Source: REEB95 sp963785735
GTDB taxonomy: Bacteria > Pseudomonadota > Alphaproteobacteria > ATCC43930 > CGMCC-115725
Assembly: GCA_963785735.1 (NCBI GenBank)
Contig: CAWAWJ010000001.1
Span: 1,178,001 to 1,242,000, forward strand
Reading direction: 5' to 3'
Length of the DNA: 64,000 nt
In this document: positions 7,778 through 15,470 of the stretch, in pieces
Layout: every line of letters starts with the position of its first letter
Position numbering within the stretch: position 1 is the first letter of the stretch
Position numbers and translations under genes: made by a program
Notes under the pieces: generated by a model
What the model was told of the DNA's origin: nothing
The model's database searches: none
The model's input: only the letters and a program-made list of their open reading frames with translations

Positions 7778-8910
7778 TTGGGGTTTTCGGCCCCGTGACG
7801 CAAAATCCGGCCTATCTCGACTGGAACGCGACGGCGCCCTTGCGGCCCGAGGCGCGGGCGGCGGCGGACGAGGTATTGGCGCATTCCGGCAATCCTTCCT
7901 CGGTCCACCTCGCCGGGCGCGAGGCGAAGCGGTTCCTCGACCAGGCGCGCTCCCGGGTAGCAGGCTTGGCCGGAGTCGCTCCCGAGCAGGTGGTGTTCAC
8001 GTCGGGCGGCACCGAGGCCAACGCCCTGGCGCTCGCCGGTTTCCCCGGCCGCAGGCCGATCGTCTCGTCCATTGAACATGATTCGGTGCTGGCCAACGCG
8101 CCCGAAGCATCGCGCATTCGCGTGACGCGCGACGGCGTGGCCGATCTGGCATCTCTCGAAGCTCTGCTCGCCCAGGACAGGCGCCCGGCGCTGGTTTCGC
8201 TCATGCTCGCCAATAACGAGACCGGCATCGTCCAGCCCGTGGCCGAAGCCGCGAAACGCGCCCATGCGCATAACGCGCTCTTCCATTGCGACGCCGTCCA
8301 GGCGGCGGGCAAGCAGCCGCTCGATTTCCGGGCGCTCGGTTGCGATCTCATGACCCTCTCGGCGCATAAGCTCGGCGGGCCCATGGGCGTGGGCGCGCTG
8401 ATCCTCGCGCCGGGCTTGGATATGGCGTCGCTCTATCGCGGCGGCGGGCAGGAGCGCGGACGCCGCGCTGGCACCGAGAACCTGCCCGGCATAGCGGGCT
8501 TCGGCGCCGCCTGCGCCGCTTCCATCGCCGGTCTTGCCGATTATCGCCGCGTCGCCAGCTTGCGCGACCTTGCCCAGGCCCGGCTCGAGGCAATCGCGCC
8601 CGACGCGGTGGTGTTCGGCGCGGACGCCGCGCGCCTTTCCAACACGCTTTGCATCGCCATGCCCGGCGTGCCGGCCTCGACCCAGGTGATGGCGCTCGAC
8701 CTGGCCGGGGTGATGGTCTCCGCCGGTTCGGCCTGTTCCTCGGGCAAGGTCAAGCGCAGCCATGTGCTCGAAGCCATGGGTGCCCCCGAAACCCTGTCCG
8801 AATGCGCCATCCGTATCTCGCTGGGCTGGAGCACCACCGAATCCCAAATCACCCGCCTGGCCGAGGCCTGGGGCGCGCTTTACGCCCGGTGCCGCGCGAG
8901 CGCCGCATGA
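7774..8910 (+). CDS. cysteine desulfurase, first of a tandem pair (NifS/IscS-like)
   Basis: This 378-residue class V aminotransferase-fold PLP enzyme carries the PLP lysine K199 in SAHKLGGP and a mobile-loop cysteine C321 in GSACSSGK. These are the features of a group I desulfurase that releases sulfur from cysteine as a persulfide. It is clearly distinct in sequence from the IscS that follows, so the two are not a recent duplication. It overlaps iscR and the next gene by 4 bases each, showing tight translational coupling. The sulfur acceptor is unknown. Confidence 0.88.
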   Translation: MIGVFGPVTQNPAYLDWNATAPLRPEARAAADEVLAHSGNPSSVHLAGREAKRFLDQARSRVAGLAGVAPEQVVFTSGGTEANALALAGFPGRRPIVSSIEHDSVLANAPEASRIRVTRDGVADLASLEALLAQDRRPALVSLMLANNETGIVQPVAEAAKRAHAHNALFHCDAVQAAGKQPLDFRALGCDLMTLSAHKLGGPMGVGALILAPGLDMASLYRGGGQERGRRAGTENLPGIAGFGAACAASIAGLADYRRVASLRDLAQARLEAIAPDAVVFGADAARLSNTLCIAMPGVPASTQVMALDLAGVMVSAGSACSSGKVKRSHVLEAMGAPETLSECAIRISLGWSTTESQITRLAEAWGALYARCRASAA

Positions 8911-10106
8911 ACGACAAGCCCATCTATCTCGATTATCAGGCGACGACGCCTTGCGATCCGCGCGTGGTCGAGGCGATGCTGCCCTTCTTCACCGAGAAAT
9001 TCGGCAATCCGCATTCGCTCACCCACGCCTATGGGCGCGAGGCCGAGGAGGCCGTGGAACAAGCGCGCGCCCAACTGGCCGAGCTCATCGGGGCGGAGCC
9101 GCGCGAAATCATCTTCACCTCGGGCGCGACCGAATCGAACAACATGGCGGTGAAGGGTGCGGCGCATTTCCACCGCCAATTCGGCAAGGACCATATCGTG
9201 ACCCTCGCGACCGAGCATAAATGCGTGCTCGAAAGCGCGCGGTCGCTGGAGGCGGAAGGCTTCCGCGTAACCTATGCGCCGGTCGGGCGCGACGGGCTCA
9301 TCGATTTGGGCCGGCTCGAAGCGGCGATTTCGGACAAGACCTCCATCGTCTCGGTTATGGCGGCCCATAACGAGATCGGCGTGATCCAGCCCTTGAAGGA
9401 AATCGCCGCGCTGGCGCACGCCAAGGGCGCGCTCTTCCATTCCGACGCGGCGCAAGCGGTGGGCAAGATTGCGCTCAGCGTCGATGATATTGGCGCCGAT
9501 CTGCTCTCGATCTCCGGCCACAAAATCTACGGCCCCAAGGGCGTCGGCGCGCTTTACCTGCGCCGCCGCCCGCGCGCCCGCATCACGCCCTTGATCGACG
9601 GCGGCGGGCAGGAACGCGCCATGCGCTCAGGCACGCTTCCCGTGCCGCAAATCGCCGGGCTGGGCCGCGCCGCCGAAATCGCCAAGGCCGAGATGCAGAC
9701 CGAGGCGCAAAGGCTGCTGGCCTTGCGCGCCCGGCTACTCAACGGCTTCAAGACCCGTTTCCCGGCTCTGGTGCTGAACGGCCACGCGGAAAAGCGGCTT
9801 CCCGGCAATCTCAATCTGAGCTTCCCCGGCTTCAAGGCGGTCGATCTGATCGCCGCCTGTCCGGGCCTGGCGCTTTCGACCGGCTCGGCTTGCACCGCGG
9901 CCGAGGTCGAGCCTTCCTATGTGCTGAAGGCCTTGGGCCTGGGCGAGGCGATCGCCGGGTCTTCGCTGCGAATCGGGATCGGCCGCTTCACCACCGCCAC
10001 CGAGATCGACCGCGCCATCGAGGCCCTGGCCGGAGCCCTCAACCGGCTCGGTTCCGCCCCGGGCCAAGGCCCGGGGGTGACAAGCGCCTCCGGCGGGACT
10101 ACATAA
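8907..10106 (+). CDS. iscS: cysteine desulfurase IscS
   Basis: IscS converts cysteine to alanine and passes persulfide sulfur to Fe-S assembly, tRNA thiolation and other acceptors. The 399-residue protein starts MNDKPIYLDYQATTP and has the PLP lysine K206 (SGHKIYGPKG) and the catalytic loop cysteine C329 in STGSACTAAEVEPSYVL. The C terminus is unusual. After RFTTATEIDRAIEAL it ends in a low-complexity Gly/Ser/Pro/Thr tail instead of the conserved segment, rich in Trp and ending in His, that contacts IscU in E. coli IscS and mitochondrial NFS1. This fits the absence of iscU from the operon. Confidence 0.93.
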   Translation: MNDKPIYLDYQATTPCDPRVVEAMLPFFTEKFGNPHSLTHAYGREAEEAVEQARAQLAELIGAEPREIIFTSGATESNNMAVKGAAHFHRQFGKDHIVTLATEHKCVLESARSLEAEGFRVTYAPVGRDGLIDLGRLEAAISDKTSIVSVMAAHNEIGVIQPLKEIAALAHAKGALFHSDAAQAVGKIALSVDDIGADLLSISGHKIYGPKGVGALYLRRRPRARITPLIDGGGQERAMRSGTLPVPQIAGLGRAAEIAKAEMQTEAQRLLALRARLLNGFKTRFPALVLNGHAEKRLPGNLNLSFPGFKAVDLIAACPGLALSTGSACTAAEVEPSYVLKALGLGEAIAGSSLRIGIGRFTTATEIDRAIEALAGALNRLGSAPGQGPGVTSASGGTT

Positions 10107-10123
10107 GGGTTAGGAGTTTTCCC

Positions 10124-10462
10124 ATGGCGTTACGGCAGGCGATGACGGTGACGGAAGCGGCGGCGGGCCGCATCCAGGCGCTGTTGCAAAAGCGCGGCAA
10201 GCCCTCGGCAGGGATCAGAATTGGGGTGCGTTCGCGCGGCTGTTCGGGCCTGACCTATACCCTCGAATACGCCGACGAGAAGAGCCGGCTGGACGAGGTG
10301 GTGCAGGACAAGGGCGTCACCATCCTGATCGACCCCAAGGCCAGCATGTTCATCATCGGCACCGAGATGGACTATGTCGAGGACAAGCTCCAATCGGGCT
10401 TCACCTTCCGCAATCCCAACGAAAAGGGCCGTTGCGGCTGCGGCGAATCCTTCCACGTCTGA
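10124..10462 (+). CDS. iscA: A-type Fe-S carrier protein IscA
   Basis: This is a HesB/IscA-family carrier that receives iron or clusters and hands them to apoproteins. The 112-residue product keeps the three conserved cysteines C40 (SRGCSG) and C104/C106 (CGCGESF). The ATG at 10124 has a TAGGAG site 7 bases upstream, which decides the start over longer in-frame options. It follows iscS by 17 bases, where iscU would lie between the two in a classical isc operon. Confidence 0.93.
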   Translation: MALRQAMTVTEAAAGRIQALLQKRGKPSAGIRIGVRSRGCSGLTYTLEYADEKSRLDEVVQDKGVTILIDPKASMFIIGTEMDYVEDKLQSGFTFRNPNEKGRCGCGESFHV

Positions 10463-10480
10463 ACAATTCCGGTCCCGGCG

Positions 10481-10951
10481 ATGAAGCTGTTCCAGATCGA
10501 GGAGCCCGAAGGCGGGTTCCAGACGGCCGAAGGCCCCGGCGCCGCGGTCGGCATCGATCTTAGCTCCGGCGGCTCGGCGGTGGCGGTGGCGCTCGGGGGC
10601 AATGCCGAGATCCTGCCCGATGGCGATGGGCAGCGGCGGCTCGAGCCCGAAGGCGTGTTCGGCCCCGGCGGGTCGTTCAACGCCAAGAATCTCACGGCTC
10701 ATCTCCTGGCCTTGCGCGCGCGGGCGGAAAAGCAACTGGCCCGGCCGGTGACCCATGCGGTGATCGCATCGCCCCGCCTCGACGCCGATGCCCACGCCGC
10801 CATCGTCAAGGCGGCCGCCGCCGCTTCCATCGAGCTTTTGGCGCTTTACACCCGCGACGAGGCGGTTGGCTTCGCCAAGGGCGAAATCTCGGCCGACGCC
10901 GCCTGCCTGGGCGCCGCGATCCGCGCCGAGGAAGAAGCGCCGGCGGCGTGA
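10481..10951 (+). CDS. truncated HscA-like (Hsp70 ATPase lobe) protein
   Basis: This 156-residue protein resembles the first part of HscA, the Hsp70 that releases clusters from IscU. Its start MKLFQIEEPE parallels E. coli HscA MALLQISEPG. VGIDLSSGGSAVAV (23-36) matches the first phosphate loop GIDLGTTNS, but the key Thr-Thr-Asn is lost. Residues about 66-134 follow HscA from VSADILKAL to NEPTAAAIAYG, with VIASP for VITVP and DEAVGFAKG at the end. The region holding the catalytic Lys is missing, as are lobe II and the whole substrate domain. It sits between iscA and fdx, exactly the hscA position. It is probably an ATPase-dead scaffold or a relic that is still translated. No homology search was run. 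Confidence 0.65.
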   Translation: MKLFQIEEPEGGFQTAEGPGAAVGIDLSSGGSAVAVALGGNAEILPDGDGQRRLEPEGVFGPGGSFNAKNLTAHLLALRARAEKQLARPVTHAVIASPRLDADAHAAIVKAAAAASIELLALYTRDEAVGFAKGEISADAACLGAAIRAEEEAPAA

Positions 10952-10956
10952 TTATT

Positions 10957-11073
10957 CGTCATGGCCGGGTTTATCCCGGCCATCCACGAATTCTTTGGGG
11001 CTTCAAGACGTGGATGCCCGGAACAAGTCCGGGCATGACGGCGGAACAAGCCCGGCCATGACGGCGGAACAAG
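10957..11073 (+). repeat. palindromic intergenic repeat with 23-base tandem copies
   Basis: Two hairpin arms, 10961-10983 (ATGGCCGGG/CCCGGCCAT) and 11014-11036 (ATGCCCGG/CCGGGCAT), are themselves joined by outer pairings CGTCATG/CATGACG and CATCCACG/CGTGGATG. The second arm continues as a 23-base tandem repeat starting at 11021, 11044 and 11067 (last copy partial). Elements of this type are scattered through many alphaproteobacterial genomes. Here it splits the operon between the HscA-like gene and fdx. Confidence 0.75.
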
Positions 11074-11156
11074 ATCAATGACCTTCCCGCGCCGGGGCTG
11101 ATATAACGGGCGCGGTTTTGAAACGGGTAGAGTTGGCAAGATTGGCTATGGGTTGA

Positions 11157-11492
11157 ATGATGCCGAAAATGACGTTCATCCAGCGCGACGGTTCGCGCAA
11201 GGAAGTCGATGCGCCGATCGGCCTGTCGGTGCTCGAAATCGCGCACCGCAACGACGTCGACATCGAGGGCGCGTGCGAAGGCTCGCTCGCCTGCTCGACC
11301 TGCCATGTCATCGTCGAGCCCGATTGGGTCGAATTGCTGAAGGACGCGACCGAGGACGAGGAGGACATGCTCGATCTGGCCTTCGGCCTGACCAAGACCT
11401 CGCGCTTGGGTTGCCAGATCGTCATCACCGAGGAGCTCGACGGGCTCACCGTCCGCCTGCCCAGCGCCACGCGCAACATGATGGGAAGCTGA
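11157..11492 (+). CDS. fdx: [2Fe-2S] ferredoxin, ISC/adrenodoxin type
   Basis: This 111-residue electron carrier belongs to the vertebrate-type/ISC ferredoxins that supply electrons for cluster assembly. Cluster ligands are C40, C46, C49 (ACEGSLACSTCHV) and C86 (LGCQI). The acidic patch around 66-72 (EDEEDM) is typical for partner docking. Two adjacent ATG codons (11157, 11160) are possible starts. It is the usual last member of an isc operon; mnmA follows after 5 bases. Confidence 0.92.
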   Translation: MMPKMTFIQRDGSRKEVDAPIGLSVLEIAHRNDVDIEGACEGSLACSTCHVIVEPDWVELLKDATEDEEDMLDLAFGLTKTSRLGCQIVITEELDGLTVRLPSATRNMMGS

Positions 11493-11497
11493 ACCCC

Positions 11498-12589
11498 ATG
11501 GACGGCGCCCGCTCCCCGTCCCGTACGCGCGTGGTGGTCGCCATGTCGGGGGGCGTGGACAGCTCGACCGTGGCGGCGCTTTTGGCCGAGCAAGGCCATG
11601 AGGTGATCGGCGTCACGCTCCAGCTTTACGATCACGGGGCGGCTTCGGGCAAGAAGGGCGCGTGCTGCGCCGGCCAGGACATCCACGACGCCGCCCGCGT
11701 GGCCGAGAAGATCGGCATTCCCCATTACGTGCTCGATTACGAGAAGAAGTTCCGTTCTGACGTGATCGACGATTTCGCCGACGGGTATGTGCGCGGCGAA
11801 ACCCCGGTGCCCTGCATCCGCTGCAACGAGACGGTGAAGTTCCGCGACCTGCTTTCCGTGGCGCGCGATCTGGGCGCGCAATCGCTTGCCACCGGCCATT
11901 ACGCGCGGCGGGTTGAGGGCAGGGACGGGCCGGAACTGCACCGCGCGGCCGATACGGGGCGCGACCAGAGCTATTTCCTCTACCGCACCACGCGCGAGCA
12001 ATTGGGTTTCCTGCGCTTTCCCTTGGGCGATCTCGCCAAGGACCAGACCCGCGATCTGGCGGGCCGCTTCGATCTGCCGGTGGCGCAAAAGCCCGACAGC
12101 CAGGATATCTGTTTCGTGCCCTCGGGCTCCTATGGCGATCTGGTGGCGAAGCTGCGCCCCGAAGCGTCGCTTCCGGGCGAGATCGTGGATGAGGCGGGCA
12201 AGGTGCTGGGCCGCCATGAAGGCGTGATCCATTTCACCGTGGGGCAGCGGAAGGGGCTGGGCGTGGCCGGGCCCGAGCCGCTTTACGTGCTCAAGATCGA
12301 GCCCCAGACCCGCCGCGTGGTGGCGGGGCCGCATGCGGCCTTGGGCGCGCGGCGCGTTTCATTGGGGGGCATCAATTGGATTGGCCCCATGCCGCCGGTG
12401 GAAGGTTTCAAGGCCTTGGTCAAGCTGCGCTCGGCCCAGGCTCCGCTTCCGGCCAGGGTTTCGCTCGACGGCAAGGGCGGCGGCGAGGTGGTGCTCGACG
12501 AGCCCGCTTTCGGCGTAGCGCCCGGCCAGGCTTGCGTCGCCTATGACGGCGACCGGCTTTTGGGCGGCGGGTGGATCAAGCGCGCCTAA
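11498..12589 (+). CDS. mnmA: tRNA-specific 2-thiouridylase
   Basis: MnmA activates U34 of Lys, Glu and Gln tRNAs with ATP and inserts sulfur that originates from IscS. The 363-residue protein has the PP-loop SGGVDSS at 17-23, the first catalytic Cys at about 109 (CIRCNETVKF) and the second at 205 (SQDICFVPSG). The start at 11498 gives the family N terminus just before the PP-loop. Its place at the end of the operon with two desulfurases is a strong hint that part of the sulfur flow here goes to tRNA. Confidence 0.95.
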   Translation: MDGARSPSRTRVVVAMSGGVDSSTVAALLAEQGHEVIGVTLQLYDHGAASGKKGACCAGQDIHDAARVAEKIGIPHYVLDYEKKFRSDVIDDFADGYVRGETPVPCIRCNETVKFRDLLSVARDLGAQSLATGHYARRVEGRDGPELHRAADTGRDQSYFLYRTTREQLGFLRFPLGDLAKDQTRDLAGRFDLPVAQKPDSQDICFVPSGSYGDLVAKLRPEASLPGEIVDEAGKVLGRHEGVIHFTVGQRKGLGVAGPEPLYVLKIEPQTRRVVAGPHAALGARRVSLGGINWIGPMPPVEGFKALVKLRSAQAPLPARVSLDGKGGGEVVLDEPAFGVAPGQACVAYDGDRLLGGGWIKRA

Positions 12590-12599
12590 GCCACCTCGC

Positions 12600-13337
12600 T
12601 TATCCGGGCTTGACCTCGGCCAATGCTTGCGCGAAGCGCCGGGCCCAGTTTTCCTGGCCGGCGGTCTCGGCCACCTCGTCCTGGCGGAACTCAACCTGGA
12701 GATAGGGAAAATTCCGCCGCATCGCGTGATGGGGAATGCTGAAATCGACCGCCGGATCGAGTGCGTAAGGCTGGTTGTCCCCCACCATCGCGTCGCCCGG
12801 GCGCCGCAAGGATGCCAGCATGGGCTCGGTCCAGCTTCGGTCGCGATGACTCGAAAGCGCGATTTTCCACGGGCGAAGAAATCCGGCCATGCTCGCGGCC
12901 ATCGAATGGATCGACAGCACCATGGGGGCAACGCCCGAGGCGGCGCGGGCGGTCAGGACCGCATCCACGGCTTCGTGATACGGGGTGAACCAGCGCCCGA
13001 TGCGCGCTTTCCGCGCATCCGCGCTCAAGCCGCGATTGCCGGGGATCGGGGTGCCGTCGCTGATCTCGGGAATAAGCTCGCGGGATTCGAGCTGGCGATT
13101 GCAATCGATCACCAGCCGGGAGGTCGCGCATAATATCGCCGGCGCGTCGAGCAAATCCGACAGGATCGCGGTAATGCCGCCCGCGCCGATATCCCAGGCG
13201 ATGTGGCGCGCCAGTTCCGCCGGGGGCAGGCCGAGCCGGTTCAATCCGGCGGGCACATGGTTGCTGGCATGATCGCAGAAGAGAACGAAGCCTCCCCGTC
13301 CTTCGGGCCGCAACAGGGTGAAGGCCTGCTCACCCAC
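12600..13337 (-). CDS. N-formylglutamate amidohydrolase-family protein
   Basis: This 245-residue member of the N-formylglutamate amidohydrolase family (PF05013) shows FVLFCDHASNHVP near the start, HIAWDIGA, VIDCNRQ, IPGNRGLS and the metal-binding-like SIHSMAA. Enzymes of the family hydrolyse N-formylglutamate in histidine breakdown, but no hut genes are near. Here it is coupled by an 8-base overlap to a transglutaminase-like gene, so it may act on another amide. The start is a GTG. Confidence 0.85.
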   Translation of the reverse strand: MGEQAFTLLRPEGRGGFVLFCDHASNHVPAGLNRLGLPPAELARHIAWDIGAGGITAILSDLLDAPAILCATSRLVIDCNRQLESRELIPEISDGTPIPGNRGLSADARKARIGRWFTPYHEAVDAVLTARAASGVAPMVLSIHSMAASMAGFLRPWKIALSSHRDRSWTEPMLASLRRPGDAMVGDNQPYALDPAVDFSIPHHAMRRNFPYLQVEFRQDEVAETAGQENWARRFAQALAEVKPG

Positions 13338-14199
13338 TCTCTTCGGTCACGCTCACGCTGACCTCCATGTCGCGAAAGGACGAGAGATAGCCGATGAAGC
13401 TGCCCCAGAGCGGCAAAGCCTGGGCGGGGTCCCAGGCGACCGCGACGCGGATGAGATTGCGGTTGCCGACGACGCTGTTGGTCGGATCGAAATCGACCCA
13501 GCCGGCGCCTGGCAGATAGACCTGCATCCAGGCATGGGTGTTGCCGCCGCCGACGCTGCCGTCGTCGGGCACGAAGATGTAGCCGCTGACGAAGCGGGCG
13601 GCCAAGCCCAGCGACCGCACTCCCTCCATCATCAGCAACGCGAAATCCCGGCAGCTTCCCCGCCCGCACGCCAGCGTCTCGCCCGGGCTGCGCACGCCTT
13701 TTTCGGTCCGGCGTTCATAGGCGAACAGTTTCCTGATGCCGAGGGTCACGCGCCGCAGCAGCTCCATGGTGTCGGTCGTGCTCCCCGGGTCCAGGAACTG
13801 CCTGATCCAGGAATCGACTTCCGGGGCAGGATGATGGCGCTTCAAGGCTTCGCCGAGATTCGACAATTCATCGCCGGAATAGGCGAAGGGATAGGTTTTC
13901 GCGCGCAATTCGAGCGCGTAATCGGGCAGCAAAACCTCTTGATGCTCGATGCTCAAGCTGCTCTCGAAGCGAAGCTCGGCGGCCATTTCATCGAAGGTCG
14001 CGATCGCCACCGAATTGTCGAATACGTCGTGCAGCCAGCACAGGGCGGAAGGTTCGGGCCGAATCTCCAACCCCGTCTTGAGCAGGCGGAGATCGTGACT
14101 CTCGCGCGGACGAAACATCATGCGATGCTCGCCGAACGCGACCGGTTCCGAATAGCGATATGTCGTGACGTGACGCACGACCAGGCGCCGCATGCTCAT
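13330..14199 (-). CDS. transglutaminase-like cysteine peptidase
   Basis: This 289-residue protein of the COG1305 type has an N-terminal beta domain (VRHVTTYRYSEPVAFGEHRMMFRPRE) and a transglutaminase core. The catalytic Cys lies in GRGSCRDFA, the His in GNTHAWMQVY, and the Asp in WVDFDPTN. The start at 14199 overlaps the stop of the next upstream gene as ATGA, which selects it over a longer frame. Such proteins are often found with circularly permuted ATP-grasp and alpha-E proteins in a peptide-making cluster; those partners are absent here. Confidence 0.88.
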   Translation of the reverse strand: MSMRRLVVRHVTTYRYSEPVAFGEHRMMFRPRESHDLRLLKTGLEIRPEPSALCWLHDVFDNSVAIATFDEMAAELRFESSLSIEHQEVLLPDYALELRAKTYPFAYSGDELSNLGEALKRHHPAPEVDSWIRQFLDPGSTTDTMELLRRVTLGIRKLFAYERRTEKGVRSPGETLACGRGSCRDFALLMMEGVRSLGLAARFVSGYIFVPDDGSVGGGNTHAWMQVYLPGAGWVDFDPTNSVVGNRNLIRVAVAWDPAQALPLWGSFIGYLSSFRDMEVSVSVTEESG

Positions 14200-15032
14200 G
14201 CGGGAATAACCGAGGGCGGCGCCTCGGCCGTCGCTTCGTCGGTCCAGACCGTGAATTTCCGGAGCGTGTTCGGGCCGAAGGTCATCGCGATGGCGACATC
14301 GGCGGCGTCGCGGCCGCGCGCGATCAGCACCCTGCCGATGCGCGGCATGTTGTTCCGGGCGTCGAAAACATACCAATGGCCGCCGATATAGGCCTCGAAC
14401 CAGGCGGCGAAATCCATCACGCCGTAGGGCGGCGGCATGCCGAAATCGCCGAGATAGCCGGTGCAGTAGCGCGCCGGGATGTTCATGCAGCGGCAGAAGG
14501 CTATCGCCAGATGCGCGAAATCGCGGCAAACCCCGGCGCGTTCGTCATAGGCCTCCCGCGCGGTCTTGGTCTTGCGCGCGTGTTTATAGCCGAACACGAT
14601 ATGCCGGTGGACGAAATCGCAGATCGCCTGGACGCGCGCCCATCCCGGCGGCGTGTGGTTGAACAGCGAATAGGCGATTTCATTCAGCAGATCGGTATCG
14701 CAATAGCGCGTCGGCAGCAGAAACATCAGGCATTCGTCGGGCAAATCCTCCATCGCATGCTGCCGCGCGCCGGGGACGACCACGTCCGGAAGGCCGGTGT
14801 CGTTCACCACGCCGTTGGCGGAAAGCCGCAATCTGCCTTGCGGGGCGACGATGCGGCTGCACCAATTGCCGAACGTGTCGCGATAAGGCGTGATCGCCAC
14901 GGGCGGGTCGGCGATCATATGGTCGGGGACGATGAGGTCGGATGCGCGGGTGAAATGGACGTTGAGCATCAAGATCATCGGCGTCGGCTGAGGACATTCA
15001 TAGATCAACTCGTAGCCGACATGGATGCGCAC
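14196..15032 (-). CDS. transglutaminase-like protein, second of a tandem pair
   Basis: This protein of about 278 residues has the same fold group as its neighbour. It starts RIHVGYELIYECPQPTPM and holds the catalytic Cys in GVCRDFAHLAIAFCR, a late His in GGHWYVFDAR and the conserved Asp in that stretch. I chose a GTG at 15032 because the family begins there and an AAGAAAG stretch precedes it; an upstream start would give 298 residues. The coupled pair and the amidohydrolase suggest a small amide-processing operon of unknown substrate. Confidence 0.83.
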   Translation of the reverse strand: MRIHVGYELIYECPQPTPMILMLNVHFTRASDLIVPDHMIADPPVAITPYRDTFGNWCSRIVAPQGRLRLSANGVVNDTGLPDVVVPGARQHAMEDLPDECLMFLLPTRYCDTDLLNEIAYSLFNHTPPGWARVQAICDFVHRHIVFGYKHARKTKTAREAYDERAGVCRDFAHLAIAFCRCMNIPARYCTGYLGDFGMPPPYGVMDFAAWFEAYIGGHWYVFDARNNMPRIGRVLIARGRDAADVAIAMTFGPNTLRKFTVWTDEATAEAPPSVIPA

Positions 15033-15053
15033 GGATTTTCTTTCTTGGTGCGC

Positions 15054-15072
15054 CGGATCGGAGATCGATCCG
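15054..15072 (-). promoter_or_regulatory. inverted repeat upstream of the transglutaminase pair
   Basis: CGGATCG (15054-15060) and CGATCCG (15066-15072) form a perfect 7-base inverted repeat with a 5-base centre, 22 bases before the likely GTG. It could be an operator or a leader hairpin. Nothing else was recognised in 15033-15245. Confidence 0.3.
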
Positions 15073-15245
15073 CGCGCCACCGAGGCTAGCATAGAACGGA
15101 TATCCCGCGCGGCTCAGGAAATTCGTCGGCGCAAGCCCCGGAACGTCCGTCCGATGGGTAAAAAAGCAGCACCCTGCCGCGCTTTCGCTAGGCCTGCCGC
15201 CCGCCCGGCCTTCCCCGATATTCCGCCGCCACCCGTTGGCCGGTC

Positions 15246-15437
15246 CTAGGGTTTCCCCGCGCCGCGTTTCTTGCCGCCGGCTTCGGGAAAAATCCACATG
15301 GCGATGACGAAGAACACCGCGATGATGAGGACGAAGCGGTCATAGCCGGGCTGGATCGGCGAGCCACTCCAGAAAGCGAGCCCGGCCGCGATCAGCAGCA
15401 CGGCGATGGAAACGGCCGCTTTCACGTCGGTCGGCAT
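15246..15437 (-). CDS. small two-helix membrane protein
   Basis: This 63-residue protein has two clear hydrophobic segments, about 7-24 and 35-50, joined by a short polar loop, and a basic C terminus (GGKKRGAGKP). A strong GGAGGTGAC ribosome binding site directly before the ATG supports it as real. It lies 33 bases downstream of the lipid hydroxylase gene on the same strand and may be co-transcribed. No family was recognised. Confidence 0.7.
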   Translation of the reverse strand: MPTDVKAAVSIAVLLIAAGLAFWSGSPIQPGYDRFVLIIAVFFVIAMWIFPEAGGKKRGAGKP

Positions 15438-15470
15438 GTCACCTCCGGAGCAGGGCCGGCGCCGGGACGT

